From contig NZ_JAJFNK010000033.1 of NCBI RefSeq assembly GCF_021739485.1, positions 1-55,582 of the forward strand: a stretch of 55,582 nt of DNA, in the 5' to 3' direction. A model generated the notes under the pieces. That model was not told where the DNA came from, made no database searches, and saw nothing but the letters and a program-made list of their open reading frames with translations. Positions 32,115-41,674 of the stretch are shown in pieces. Within the stretch, counting starts at the first letter, position 1. Each line of letters begins with the position of its first letter. This stretch comes from Alicyclobacillus tolerans. GTDB taxonomy: Bacteria > Bacillota > Bacilli > Alicyclobacillales > Alicyclobacillaceae. The position numbers were made by a program, and so were the translations under genes.

Positions 32115-33560
32115 ATGTCCACCGTAAAAGCACTGGAGTTGTATGGCCTCATGGGTCTGATGGCCTTGGGGACGTCGGCATTGCCGCTCATTGGGTCGTT
32201 GTTCGTGTTCAATTACGGCCGTCTAATCTTGTTTCTCTATCGCTTTGTTTCCCCGGTCCTGGCCGTGATAATTTTGTTTCATACGATTCCGAACCTGCTT
32301 GGACAAGCGGTACCCGGCTTCACGTTGCAACATGCCTTTCACCCGATGTTAACCGTGTTTCCGTGGGTGCTTTTGTACTTGGTGTTTTGGGGAATCACCA
32401 GTTTCCTGTCGATTGGACCACCGCAATGGTTTTTATGGCTTGGGAAGTTGCAACTGAAAACCACGTTGCGTCGCCGGATCCAACGAGGGGGAGACCAGTG
32501 GATTCTTAAAACTCAGGCAAGGGCTCGCGAACGTCGAGAATGGGCGGCCAAAAAGTTTCATATGCCGTTTTTGGCGCCACATGTATTACCTAAGAAGTCC
32601 CCGGTTTTAAAGGGTCATGTTCAGGGGAGAGACGCCTCGCCCCGACGCTGGGATCGGGAAAGCGTTCAGGAGTTTTTTGAACGCAACCAAGCGCAGACTC
32701 AGGCCCGTTACCAGGAGGAGTGGCAAACATCGCAACGTCAACGGGAACAAGAAAATAATATGGCCAACGGCCGAGTAAACTGGCGTCCCTTGGGGAAGCC
32801 ATATTCTCCGCATGAACATGCTTTAGAACGCATTTTCGGGATGCAGGAGGTGCTTGCGGAAATTGAGCGTTCGATTCAGATTCCGCTGGAGAACCCGAAA
32901 CTGATGCGGGAGTACGACGCGTCGATGAATGCGGGAATTCTCTTGTACGGACCGCCTGGCACGGGAAAGACCGAATTGGCTCGGGCTGTGGCAGAGCACC
33001 TGGGATTGTACTTCATTGCGGTACGCCCTTCCGACCTAAATGCCACACTCGTCGGAGCAACCGAACAGAACATCGCGGCGTTATTCCAGGAAGCCAAAGA
33101 ACACGCCCCGGCGATTATCTTCATTGACGAGATGGATTCGATTGGGTCGAGGCGCGGAAGTTCCCACCCCTACCACGACAGTCAACTGACGCAACTGCTG
33201 ACGGAAATGGATGGGTTTGAAAAGAGGGAAGGCGTCTTTGTGATTGGGGCAACGAATCGATTGGAGGCACTCGATGAAGCCCTGCTACGGGGGGGACGGT
33301 TTGGAACCCAGATTGAAGTTCCGGCTCCGGACGAAAAAGCTCTGTGGAACATGTTTCACCAGTGGGCGTCTCCGCTTCACTTGGCCGACGATGTGTACGC
33401 TGTGGAGATTGGCCTGGCACTGAAGGGTCAAACCGGCGCCACCTTAAAGGCGCTCGTGGAGAAGCTGAAGTACATCGAGATTCAAAAGCGAGTTCGAGGA
33501 GAAACAGCGATCATTACTCGGGATGAAGTGTTTGCAGAAATCGAAAAACTCACGGTTTGA
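32115..33560 (+). CDS. Membrane-anchored AAA+ ATPase (FtsH-like, no protease)
   Basis: In the 481-residue protein, the first 115 residues hold two or three membrane helices, followed by a basic linker. The AAA module has YGPPGTGKTE (Walker A, about residue 278), IIFIDEMDSIGS (Walker B, about 335), FVIGATNRLEALDEALLRGG (second region of homology with arginine finger) and a lid domain. The zinc protease of FtsH (HExxH) is absent. It may dismantle or assemble conjugation components at the membrane, since a terminator separates it from the secretion cluster by only about 100 bp. Confidence 0.85.
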   Translation: MSTVKALELYGLMGLMALGTSALPLIGSLFVFNYGRLILFLYRFVSPVLAVIILFHTIPNLLGQAVPGFTLQHAFHPMLTVFPWVLLYLVFWGITSFLSIGPPQWFLWLGKLQLKTTLRRRIQRGGDQWILKTQARARERREWAAKKFHMPFLAPHVLPKKSPVLKGHVQGRDASPRRWDRESVQEFFERNQAQTQARYQEEWQTSQRQREQENNMANGRVNWRPLGKPYSPHEHALERIFGMQEVLAEIERSIQIPLENPKLMREYDASMNAGILLYGPPGTGKTELARAVAEHLGLYFIAVRPSDLNATLVGATEQNIAALFQEAKEHAPAIIFIDEMDSIGSRRGSSHPYHDSQLTQLLTEMDGFEKREGVFVIGATNRLEALDEALLRGGRFGTQIEVPAPDEKALWNMFHQWASPLHLADDVYAVEIGLALKGQTGATLKALVEKLKYIEIQKRVRGETAIITRDEVFAEIEKLTV

Positions 33561-33579
33561 TCCTGCCAACGTGATTCAG

Positions 33580-33605
33580 CCCTTGCCGCCAGCAAGGGTT
33601 TTTTT
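33580..33605 (+). terminator. Terminator after the AAA+ gene
   Basis: The stem CCCTTGC / GCAAGGG with a CGCCA loop is followed by TTTTTTT. It isolates the AAA+ gene from the secretion cluster. Confidence 0.88.
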
Positions 33606-33690
33606 CATGTCCAGAACCGAAAATCCGCACAAAATCGGCACAGAAATCCAGCGTTTTTTCTTCACAGTAGACCTAAAGGGAGGTGAAAAC

Positions 33691-34047
33691 GTGGCTGTAC
33701 AAAACGGGGTAATCCAATCTCCAATCAACATTCCAAACGCCCAGAACGCCGGTCTTAATGCCCTGTCGAGCATGGGGATACATCCCATCAATATTGGCGG
33801 GTCTTTAGGAAAACTCAATCAATTCATCGCGCTCGTGTACCAGGATGTGTCGTCGTTTGCGCTGACGTATGGGGGCATGTTTTTGGTCATTGCGGGGTTG
33901 GTGTGGATGGTGGCATGGAAGTTTCATGCCACTACGGCGGCGAGTTGGGCCAAGCGGGTGGTTCTGGGAGTTTTCCTTTCGGAGATCATTGTCGTGCTTT
34001 TACCCCAAGTGTATTTTAGCTTCCTGGCATTTCTGAGCCATATTTAA
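33691..34047 (+). CDS. Small two-helix membrane protein of the T4SS cluster
   Basis: The GTG at 33691 follows AAAGGGAGGTG; the frame is open upstream but crosses a terminator. The 118 residues include a hydrophilic N-terminus and two membrane helices (YGGMFLVIAGLVWMVAW and VVLGVFLSEIIVVLLPQVYF) joined by a basic loop. That topology fits VirB2/TrbC-like pilins. It is the first gene of the cluster. The next gene is also pilin-like, so one may be the pilin and the other an accessory subunit. Confidence 0.6.
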   Translation: MAVQNGVIQSPINIPNAQNAGLNALSSMGIHPINIGGSLGKLNQFIALVYQDVSSFALTYGGMFLVIAGLVWMVAWKFHATTAASWAKRVVLGVFLSEIIVVLLPQVYFSFLAFLSHI

Positions 34048-34085
34048 CACCGTCTGCGGATGAGGAGTAGGGAGGGTTTTTATTC

Positions 34086-34502
34086 ATGTCTTGGACATGG
34101 TTTCAGCGTCATTGGTCAGGGTTCAAGGTTTGGATCGGCTTTCTCGCTGGGTTGGTCCTTCTATGGGGATTGCGGATTCAGGCGTTTGCCGCAAGCAACA
34201 CGCCCAGCAACGCATTACAGGGATTTTACTCGGTCACGGGAGGACAAGCCCTCACACAAAATGGGATTATCACCAAGATTGCCACGGTCACCCAGGATGG
34301 TTTCGCGATCATCACAGCTGCAGCGGCCGGGTTTGGAATGATCTTCATTGTGTGGGGCGGTATCACCATGATTCATGGGGGGGCCATGAAAAAGCAGGAG
34401 GGCATGGAACGGATCAAAAATGCGGTGATCGGATTGGTCATTGCCCTAGCAGCCGGATTCATCACTGCGGTCGCTGCCTTTTTCGCGGGCACCTTCTCGT
34501 AA
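34086..34502 (+). CDS. VirB2/TrbC-like pilin precursor
   Basis: The 138-residue protein has a signal-type N-terminus (FLAGLVLLWGLRIQAFAASN, cleavage likely after AFA). Two membrane helices follow, separated by a short polar loop with GGAMKKQEGMERIKNAVIG, a pattern often seen in VirB2-family pilins. It would polymerise into, or line, the conjugation channel. GGGAGGG precedes the ATG. It lies between a similar small membrane protein and VirB3. Confidence 0.75.
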   Translation: MSWTWFQRHWSGFKVWIGFLAGLVLLWGLRIQAFAASNTPSNALQGFYSVTGGQALTQNGIITKIATVTQDGFAIITAAAAGFGMIFIVWGGITMIHGGAMKKQEGMERIKNAVIGLVIALAAGFITAVAAFFAGTFS

Positions 34503-34522
34503 GGTCCTAGGAGGGTCAATGT

Positions 34523-34915
34523 ATGGAAGAAGAAGGATACATTGAGGTAGTTACGCAAGGAATGCGGATCATGGGTCCTATCACGACGAAACACATGGCT
34601 TCGATGGGACTCGGAGCCTTGGTGTTCTCTCCCCTTGCTGTCGTGCTCTTGTTGGCGGGCTGGTTCATTTCCGGCCCCCACGCCCTCCCGCTGATTCTGG
34701 CGGCCTCAGGGCTTGTTCCAGGTCTGATTCTCGCTTTGATTCCCATTCCGAAACGAAAAATCAACGCGATGACATGGCTGTATCGAAAGCTCCGGTTTCG
34801 GTTCCGACCGCAAGTGTTTCGTTTTGACCGAGATTACCGGCAACAAAAGAATCATGCAGTCATCACCGCTTGGATGCGCGAGGTGGAAGAAGCCATCCAG
34901 GAACAGCAAAAGTAG
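34523..34915 (+). CDS. VirB3/PrgI-like membrane protein
   Basis: The 130-residue protein has two adjacent membrane helices near the N-terminus (ALVFSPLAVVLLLAGWF and LPLILAASGLVPGLILALI), then a basic cytoplasmic tail (WLYRKLRFRFRPQVFRF). That is the VirB3/PrgI plan. VirB3 partners VirB4 at the inner membrane, and the VirB4 genes follow directly. A CTAGGAGG site precedes the ATG. Confidence 0.7.
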   Translation: MEEEGYIEVVTQGMRIMGPITTKHMASMGLGALVFSPLAVVLLLAGWFISGPHALPLILAASGLVPGLILALIPIPKRKINAMTWLYRKLRFRFRPQVFRFDRDYRQQKNHAVITAWMREVEEAIQEQQK

Positions 34916-34950
34916 ATGGGAAAAAGCACCGGCGTAAGGAGGACTTTCGT

Positions 34951-35742
34951 ATGACACTCAACACATTGATCGTCGTCTCCGTGGGTGCGGTGGTTTTTGT
35001 CGGAACCATTGCGATCACCGTATCGCGAGAACGGAACAAGTCGAAGCGGCGACGTCGGGAACAAACGGGGGCGGAGCCGGCACCCAAAAAAAATAAGAAG
35101 GAGACCAAGGTTCGCCCGATTCAAGAGTTCTTGCCGATTGATCAGGTGGAATCCACCGGCGAACTGGTATTAACCAACGATGCCTACCGTCGCCTGATTC
35201 AGGTCGGCAATGTCAATCCTTATGCGTTGTCGGATGCGGAAGGTCGGTCGATTCGCGAACACTTCCGGAACATGTTGGAGATGTTTCGCCAACCGATTCA
35301 GTTTATTGTCCGGGGACGACGCATGGACTTGACGGATTACCGCCAATATTTTTCCCAAACGTACCAGGCGACGGCTGAGAAATGGGAAAGTGACCGATTG
35401 CTCGAGTATGGTCGTCACGTGGAAGCTCATCTCGTGGAACAAGGCAACCGGCAACGGACGATTCGAGAGAATTTGTTTGTGACCACGGCGGACGCAGGAC
35501 TTCTTGGAGAACGCGACGTGGGTGAATTGCGACGCACGCTGCATCAGGAAACGGACAACGCCTTGTCGGGGCTTACCCATTGCCGGGTTACTCCGAAATT
35601 AATGTCTGCAGAGGAAACCATTGAGTCGTTTCAGTTTTTTTGGAATCGGGACCGTCTTCATGCCCGGGCGCGGGATGCCGTTACCCATGACAGCTTGAGG
35701 GAGTACCTGGTGGGGGAAGATGAGGTGAAATGGCATGTTTAA
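34951..35742 (+). CDS. Membrane-anchored VirB4 N-terminal-like protein (split VirB4)
   Basis: The 263-residue protein has one membrane helix at the N-terminus and a basic linker. A domain follows with LVLTNDAYRRLIQVGNVNPY and FRQPIQFIVRGRRMDLTDY, which resembles the N-terminal domain of VirB4/TraC ATPases. It lacks any P-loop. It overlaps the next gene, the VirB4 ATPase, by 8 bp. The two may form one functional ATPase in two chains, with this chain as the membrane anchor. AAGGAGG precedes the ATG. Confidence 0.6.
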   Translation: MTLNTLIVVSVGAVVFVGTIAITVSRERNKSKRRRREQTGAEPAPKKNKKETKVRPIQEFLPIDQVESTGELVLTNDAYRRLIQVGNVNPYALSDAEGRSIREHFRNMLEMFRQPIQFIVRGRRMDLTDYRQYFSQTYQATAEKWESDRLLEYGRHVEAHLVEQGNRQRTIRENLFVTTADAGLLGERDVGELRRTLHQETDNALSGLTHCRVTPKLMSAEETIESFQFFWNRDRLHARARDAVTHDSLREYLVGEDEVKWHV

Positions 35743-37684
35743 AACCCTGTTTAAAACCCGTTCCACAAGCTCAACGAAGCGAGGTCAGAAAGCCAAAAAG
35801 CCATCTCAATCGCAGGAACGGACGGAAGTTTGGGGAGAATATGCGCCCACACTCCAAGACATCGTTGCCACGGCGAGTCAGGCGGAATTTAAGACCGACC
35901 ATGTGAAGATTGCTCCTCATAACTTCCGACGTTCGTATTTTGTGACCCGACTGCCCAATCGAGTGCACTTTGGATTCCTCAACCAGTTTTTCGGATTTGG
36001 GGCGGACGTCGACGTATCCGTGCATGTGGAACCGGCCGACTCTGCCCGGCAGATTCGCAAACTCACGCAGTCGATTTCCAGTCTGGAGGCTCAAATCAGC
36101 CTCGATATCAAAGCGGATAAAACCGATCGGGTGTCCATCCATCGTCAAGAGATTGCCAACATGGATGCGCTTCGCATGGCCCTGCAAAGCGGCGAAGAGA
36201 AAATGTACTACCTCAGCGTCATCCTCACAGTCTCCGCCGACAGCCTCGCCGAGTTGGAACGAGCCTGCGCCGTGCTGGAGCGGGAGGCCGGACGGGGTTA
36301 TCAACTGATCGATGCGGCCGACTTGCAACAGGAAGGATTGTTGTCGGTCGCCCCCCTGGGGATGAACAAACTGCGGTATCCCATGGAAGTGTTTGGGTCG
36401 TATGTGGCCAATATGTTTCCCTTCGTGTCCAGTCAGTTTTCGCATAAGCGGGGTCCTTTAGTGGGGTTTGACCTCGTTTCCAAGGCGCCCATGTTTTACG
36501 ACGCATGGCAGCCTGGTTTAACCAATGCGAACATGTTTATCGCCGGAATCAGTGGATCGGGGAAATCGTATGCCCTCAAGGGAATTGTCTCTCATTCACT
36601 CCTCCATGACATTCAAACGGCCATTGTCGATTGGGAAGGGGAGTACGTCGATGTCGCCAAGGCATTGGGCGGCGCTGTAGTCACGATTAACTACAACACG
36701 TCGGATAAAATCAACCCTTGCGAGTTGGAAGAAGAAGAGTACTTGGACGAGAAAACTGGGCAGAAACGCACGCGTGTGGATGTCTCCGAGAAAGTCGAAG
36801 AGATGACGCAGTTTACCAAGTATGCGGCGTCTCTGACGGGCGATGACCCATTAAACAGTCTGGAAACGGCGCTCATCGACCAACTGTGGCATGACTTGTA
36901 CCGGAAGGATTTTGGATTTACCGAGGATGCCAGCAGTTTATATGAGACCAAACGTCAATTGCGTGGCAACCGCCTGGAGATGCGAACACGGCGCAGGCAG
37001 CCCCAGTTCAGTGACTTTTATGCCAAGCTTCGTCAGGTGGCGGAAAAGGATTCTCGCTACGAGCAATTGGCTGCACGGCTGGAACGTGTGACGGCAGGGC
37101 GCACCTTAGGACTGTTCGACTGCCAGTCCACGTTAACCCTCGCCAAAGCGCCAATTATCGTGTTTGACCTCTCCAAACTTTCCGACAACAGTGACCTGAG
37201 AAAACTCGGTCAATATGTCGCGTTGGAATGGATCGTGGAGCGCTTTATCAAGAAAAACCCCACGCAGAAAAAACGCGTGATCGTGGATGAAGCGCAAAAA
37301 GCCTTGGAAAACCGCGAGGGAACGGTCGGTGGAGAATTCGCGGCCATGTTCTTGGACTACGCCTTTACCCGGATTCGCAAACGTGGAGGGTCAGCGGTCG
37401 CCGCAAGCCAACAGTTTCGGGTTTTCGCGGACAGTAAATATGGGGCGAGCATCATCCGCAATTCGGCCACCAAGCTGTTGCTGAAACAAGAGGAGCTGGA
37501 TGGACCGATGCTCAAGAACATGTTCAGTCTCGCCGATCACGAATTAAGACACCTGTATGACGCCGAACCCGGTGTGGTGCGCTGGGATGTCGGCGGGGAA
37601 ATTGTCTACTCATCCTATCAGGCGACTCTGTGGGAAGACCGGTTGTGGGACACGAAAAAAGTCCGGGCTGAAAAAGGGGGGTGA
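35735..37684 (+). CDS. virB4: VirB4-family conjugation ATPase
   Basis: The 649-residue protein has Walker A AGISGSGKSYALKG (about residue 268-276), followed by TAIVDWEGEYVDVAKALGG, Walker B KRVIVDEAQKAL (about 512) and a later GGSAVAASQQFRVF sensor block. These are diagnostic of VirB4/TraE ATPases that power pilus building and substrate transfer. It has an N-terminal domain of its own, preceded by the split partner. The stop overlaps the next start. It defines the cluster as a type IV secretion system. Confidence 0.92.
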   Translation: MFKTLFKTRSTSSTKRGQKAKKPSQSQERTEVWGEYAPTLQDIVATASQAEFKTDHVKIAPHNFRRSYFVTRLPNRVHFGFLNQFFGFGADVDVSVHVEPADSARQIRKLTQSISSLEAQISLDIKADKTDRVSIHRQEIANMDALRMALQSGEEKMYYLSVILTVSADSLAELERACAVLEREAGRGYQLIDAADLQQEGLLSVAPLGMNKLRYPMEVFGSYVANMFPFVSSQFSHKRGPLVGFDLVSKAPMFYDAWQPGLTNANMFIAGISGSGKSYALKGIVSHSLLHDIQTAIVDWEGEYVDVAKALGGAVVTINYNTSDKINPCELEEEEYLDEKTGQKRTRVDVSEKVEEMTQFTKYAASLTGDDPLNSLETALIDQLWHDLYRKDFGFTEDASSLYETKRQLRGNRLEMRTRRRQPQFSDFYAKLRQVAEKDSRYEQLAARLERVTAGRTLGLFDCQSTLTLAKAPIIVFDLSKLSDNSDLRKLGQYVALEWIVERFIKKNPTQKKRVIVDEAQKALENREGTVGGEFAAMFLDYAFTRIRKRGGSAVAASQQFRVFADSKYGASIIRNSATKLLLKQEELDGPMLKNMFSLADHELRHLYDAEPGVVRWDVGGEIVYSSYQATLWEDRLWDTKKVRAEKGG

Positions 37685-37689
37685 GGGAC

Positions 37690-38784
37690 TTGAACACCTA
37701 TGTCCTTCCCTGGCTTCACTTTGTGTTGTTGTTGTTGACCGCGGCGGCGGGCGGATTTGCGATGGTGCAGTTGTCTTTAGCTGGAATCGGAGTCATCGCA
37801 ACTTCTCCTCAGCGCAAGGCAGACGCACTCGGGCGCGTGAAATGGATTGTGCTCGGAACCGTCGTGGCGCTGTCGACGTATTTTTTGGCGCACATGATTG
37901 GTTACGAGGCGTCTTTGATGTTGCCGAGAAGTTCCAGTGCGAACACGCCGACTGTCAATTTTGGACAGCAGCCAATTCCGACTTTACCGGGGTACAACAA
38001 CAACTCCGGTTTAGGCGGATGGGTCGAAAGCATGGTGTTTTCCTCCTTAGCCGATATTTTGAGTCTGTTTGCGATGGTGTTTTGGGCATTAACCGGGTTC
38101 ACCGGACCGAGCGCCATGGTTCGATTGAATATCCAAACGTCCAGCAACGGGGATGTGATGGGGATTTTCGCGCCGCAAACCTGGAGTGCCATGATGTACG
38201 TCCAACACAGCTTGTATTTTCTCATTGGCGTGGCCGCGCTCATCTCGTTTGTGCTCCAAGGCATCCAGATTCAAAATGCGCCTAGCTCCGCTGTGGCCAA
38301 AGAGCGGACGGTGGCGCTGTTGAAAAGCGTGTTGCTCACGGGGTTACTCATGGGGCTGACTCCCTATCTATTAGGGTTAGCCAATGCCGGGGTCTCCGAC
38401 CTGACGCAGTACATTTTGCAACTGATGAAGGTACATACCAGCCAACTCGCCCAAAATACGATGCTCGACACGTTGTTTGGGCAAAGCCCAGGTACGGCTT
38501 CGATGTATACGAAAATTAAACTGCTCAGCGGGGCGTCGGTCGCCAATTCGTTGTTTGATCTGATCTACAGCATCGTCAATTTTGCGACGTGGGTCGTGTA
38601 CCAGTGGCGGCGGGTGGTGTTGGGGTTGTTGATTACATTGATGCCGCTGTTTTACATCGGGTTGGTCACGGGAAAAAAGCCGGACCTAGCGGTCCACTGG
38701 TGGAAAGAAGTCGTCGCCTACTTATTGATTCCCTTTGTCGCTTCATTGTTTCTGCTGGTTGCTCAGGTGTTCATCGGAATCTAA
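37690..38784 (+). CDS. VirB6/TrbL-like polytopic membrane protein
   Basis: About 364 residues contain seven or eight membrane helices (VLLLLTAAAGGFAMVQLSL, HSLYFLIGVAALISFVL, LLITLMPLFYIGLVTGKK). A large central loop lies between the second and third. This is the plan of VirB6/TrbL channel proteins, which lie downstream of VirB4 in many systems. The TTG at 37690 follows GGGGTGAGG; a GTG at 37681 is also possible. It probably forms the membrane pore. Confidence 0.75.
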   Translation: MNTYVLPWLHFVLLLLTAAAGGFAMVQLSLAGIGVIATSPQRKADALGRVKWIVLGTVVALSTYFLAHMIGYEASLMLPRSSSANTPTVNFGQQPIPTLPGYNNNSGLGGWVESMVFSSLADILSLFAMVFWALTGFTGPSAMVRLNIQTSSNGDVMGIFAPQTWSAMMYVQHSLYFLIGVAALISFVLQGIQIQNAPSSAVAKERTVALLKSVLLTGLLMGLTPYLLGLANAGVSDLTQYILQLMKVHTSQLAQNTMLDTLFGQSPGTASMYTKIKLLSGASVANSLFDLIYSIVNFATWVVYQWRRVVLGLLITLMPLFYIGLVTGKKPDLAVHWWKEVVAYLLIPFVASLFLLVAQVFIGI

Positions 38785-38799
38785 AGGAGGGAAGAACCC

Positions 38800-40395
38800 G
38801 TGTCCAATAGTTACCAAGGTTTGAGTTCCGCCCTCGCCCAGGGGCCAAGCACATCCGCTGGAACGTCAAGCGGAACGTCCTCCGTCCTTTCAAGTCCCTA
38901 TGCGACAGGGCGGTTTGGGTCGGTTCCCGGCACAAGGTCCAGCACGACCCAAACGACGCCGACACCGACGACACCCAACATCTCGAACGGAGGATTTTTA
39001 GATTTTCTCATTACCGTGATTGCCATGATTTTGGTGCTGCAATCCCACAAGATCGTGAAATCCTTTTTGGATCATTTGTTCCCAGGCGGCGGTGGTCACG
39101 GTCCGGGGGCGTTGGTCTCGGGGCTGATGGAAGGAGCCGGAATGGCGGTTGGGAAGAGCCTCTTTCGAGGCGGGAAAGGCATGGTCAAAACCGGGGTGGG
39201 AATGACCGGGGCGGCGGCTATGGGTGGACTTGCGGCAGCGCATAAATACGCCAAGGAAAACGGCAGTGTGTTTGGTTCCGAAGGAGGAATTCTGGGCGGG
39301 ATGAAACAACGAATCACGCCAGACCTCAAAGCCCTCAACCCTCCGGATATCCAGGCGTTGCCTCCAGACCAAGGTCCGCGCATGGATGGACCCAAAGGGT
39401 TTACGATGGGCGGCGGTGCAGCTCCTGGAACCGGTACGGAGTCCAATGCTGGCATGTCTGGAAGTTCATCCACGGGGATGGGAAGCACGTCGTCGATGTC
39501 GTTTGGACCGGGTATGAACTCCACGGGGACGAGCGGTACGTCCAGCGGTACGTCCGGGTTGTTCGATGCCCAAAGTTTGCGACATGGGGCGCATACGCAA
39601 CTGCGTCCATCCGCCCAAAGCAAAGTCGAAGAGTTGGGAAAACTCAACGCTTCGAAAACACCTGGAGGCCTGGTGGGGGCATTTGCTCAGGGGGCGAAAG
39701 AGCGGTTTACAGCCGACGCGAAACACAAGTTGACCGGACAAAAAGGATACGCGGGTGGAGCTCATTCATGGCTTGGCGTGGCCGCACAGGAATTTGGCGG
39801 GCAAAGAGAACAGGATGCCGAGCATCAGATGATTCGCGACAGTTACCTCCCGAGCAAGCAGTTGATGGATGCGGCCGAAAAAAGCGATCCGTTGGCCTTA
39901 TCAGACCTCGGTCAAGTGGGTCAACACCAGGGGCTGATGGAAGAAGGACTGCAGTGGATCGAACAAGGACAAACGCTGCAACGGGCCTTGCAGCCGGAGT
40001 ACGTCCGAGCCAAAGTGGAGTACGACCAAAGTCATCAGGAAGTCGAGGGTCTGGGTATGATCCTGGACGGATACCGCGCCAATGGGCAAACGAATACGCC
40101 TGCGTTTCAGCAGGTTCAATCCCAATACGACGTGGCTTTGGGGCGTCATCAGTCGGCGGAAGAACAATTCGGAATTCGTAAGTCCCAGATGACACAAGCC
40201 CAAAACAGGACGGCGCGTGGGGAACAGCGCGTCGTGACCTCGCAAAATGCCATTGCCAAAATCAATATGGGATGGTACGCCGAGAGAGAGCGGCGTTCGC
40301 CGCGGATGGTGCAAGTCGCACAAGCTCGCGCCCAGCGAAAGGGCCTGTCGGATCTTGGACAAGCTCCTTATGCGAAAAGGGAACGGCGGACATGA
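38800..40395 (+). CDS. T4SS-associated 531-aa protein with Gly/Ser/Thr-rich region
   Basis: The GTG start follows AAAGGAGGG. A Ser/Thr-rich N-terminus (about 1-60) and one membrane helix (FLDFLITVIAMILVLQ) precede a Gly-rich stretch. A low-complexity GTGTESNAGMSGSSSTGMG region (about 205-255) leads into a long helical, Gln-rich C-terminal half. Its content is similar to the C-terminal extension of TrbL/VirB6 proteins, so it may be a detached VirB6 tail. It overlaps the next gene by 4 bp. No family was recognised with certainty. Confidence 0.6.
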   Translation: MSNSYQGLSSALAQGPSTSAGTSSGTSSVLSSPYATGRFGSVPGTRSSTTQTTPTPTTPNISNGGFLDFLITVIAMILVLQSHKIVKSFLDHLFPGGGGHGPGALVSGLMEGAGMAVGKSLFRGGKGMVKTGVGMTGAAAMGGLAAAHKYAKENGSVFGSEGGILGGMKQRITPDLKALNPPDIQALPPDQGPRMDGPKGFTMGGGAAPGTGTESNAGMSGSSSTGMGSTSSMSFGPGMNSTGTSGTSSGTSGLFDAQSLRHGAHTQLRPSAQSKVEELGKLNASKTPGGLVGAFAQGAKERFTADAKHKLTGQKGYAGGAHSWLGVAAQEFGGQREQDAEHQMIRDSYLPSKQLMDAAEKSDPLALSDLGQVGQHQGLMEEGLQWIEQGQTLQRALQPEYVRAKVEYDQSHQEVEGLGMILDGYRANGQTNTPAFQQVQSQYDVALGRHQSAEEQFGIRKSQMTQAQNRTARGEQRVVTSQNAIAKINMGWYAERERRSPRMVQVAQARAQRKGLSDLGQAPYAKRERRT

Positions 40396-41651
40396 CTCGT
40401 ACGGGCGAACGGTCCCGGCAAGTGCTCCAACACCTGGCGGCAAAGATGGCTCGGCAAGCGGCTTGGAAACTGGTGCTTTGGGGAATCGGCCTTGTCGTGA
40501 GTTTGGGCGGGCCGGCTTTACTGGCCTTTGTCTTGATTGCCGTCATTGTGAATGTGAGCGGGTCGTTTTTCCTGGGTTCGTTTTCGGGTGTCCATCTGTC
40601 GGGAACGCAAGCGCATTGGGCCAAAGTCAATCAACAGATCCAGCAAGAGTACACGACTACGGCCAATCAATGGGCCAATGGACTCAACGCCAAACAGCAA
40701 GCCATTGTTCGCTCGTACCAGTTGAATTTGCCGGCCAGTGTCCTTTTGACCATGGGGAAGTTTATCGACAACTATACGAAGCCCAATGAAACCGGACGGG
40801 CACAGGATTACTACAATTTGGTCAAGCCCAAATATACGTGGGTCAAAGGGCAAGGGGAGACCATTCACAAGTATTGGACAACGGTCCAAACCAAGTATGG
40901 ACCAGAACAGGTGATTGCCACTCAGATTACGTACTTTACCGTCTGGGAGTTACGTAAGGCCGTGGTTTGGAATGGGGGTTTCACGAGTACTTGGGGCACG
41001 AAAATCCTCGGCGGATTTCCTGGGGGTGTGGGAACCGAAACGATTGAGCCGTGGATGACCGGGGAGAACATGGTGTATGACCATCGCAGATTCTATGCGG
41101 CGGCTAAGCAGTACGGGTTTCAGAAAACAGACGTTGATCCGTTATGGTTCGACGCGATTTACTCCATGCAGTGGGCACAGTACAAAGCCGGAGATGAATT
41201 TGCGTATCTGTTGGATCCCAAAGTGATGCAGTGGGGACCGATATTCGGCAGTCCGGCGGTTCTTTCCACGCCCACTCCCGGAAGTGGTCATGTAGCCAAA
41301 CCGGCGCAAGTCAAACAGTGGATTCAACAGGCACTGCAAATTGACGCAGTTTACGGCATTCCGTCATCTTGGGCTCCGTACATTTTCACGATCATCTCGG
41401 ATGAATCCGGAGGGAACCCCTTAGAGGTCAATCCGCAAGCCGTATACTACGCACCGGGCTTATACGAACACGCACAAGGGATTATGCAGACCATGCCGAG
41501 CACGTTCCAGGAGTTCGCCGTGCCCGGGCATATGAATATTTGGAATCCGGTGGATAACATTTCTGCGGCTTTGCGGTATCTTCAAGAAAAGTACCACACA
41601 CCGTTGAGCATTAACGGAATCGGCAACAACTTGCCCTATCAGGGCTATTAG
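40392..41651 (+). CDS. Membrane-anchored lytic transglycosylase (VirB1-like)
   Basis: The 419-residue protein starts inside the stop of the previous gene (ATGA). One membrane helix (residues about 30-60) is followed by a 270-residue unrecognised extracellular region. A C-terminal SLT/lysozyme-like domain (about 330-410) has ISDESGGNPLEVNP, with the catalytic Glu in SDESGGN, then AQGIMQTMPSTFQEF and NPVDNISAALRYLQEKY. It opens peptidoglycan for the conjugation machine, like VirB1 or Orf14 of Tn916. Confidence 0.87.
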   Translation: MTRTGERSRQVLQHLAAKMARQAAWKLVLWGIGLVVSLGGPALLAFVLIAVIVNVSGSFFLGSFSGVHLSGTQAHWAKVNQQIQQEYTTTANQWANGLNAKQQAIVRSYQLNLPASVLLTMGKFIDNYTKPNETGRAQDYYNLVKPKYTWVKGQGETIHKYWTTVQTKYGPEQVIATQITYFTVWELRKAVVWNGGFTSTWGTKILGGFPGGVGTETIEPWMTGENMVYDHRRFYAAAKQYGFQKTDVDPLWFDAIYSMQWAQYKAGDEFAYLLDPKVMQWGPIFGSPAVLSTPTPGSGHVAKPAQVKQWIQQALQIDAVYGIPSSWAPYIFTIISDESGGNPLEVNPQAVYYAPGLYEHAQGIMQTMPSTFQEFAVPGHMNIWNPVDNISAALRYLQEKYHTPLSINGIGNNLPYQGY

Positions 41652-41674
41652 AAAAAAACGGAGGGGAAAAGGGT

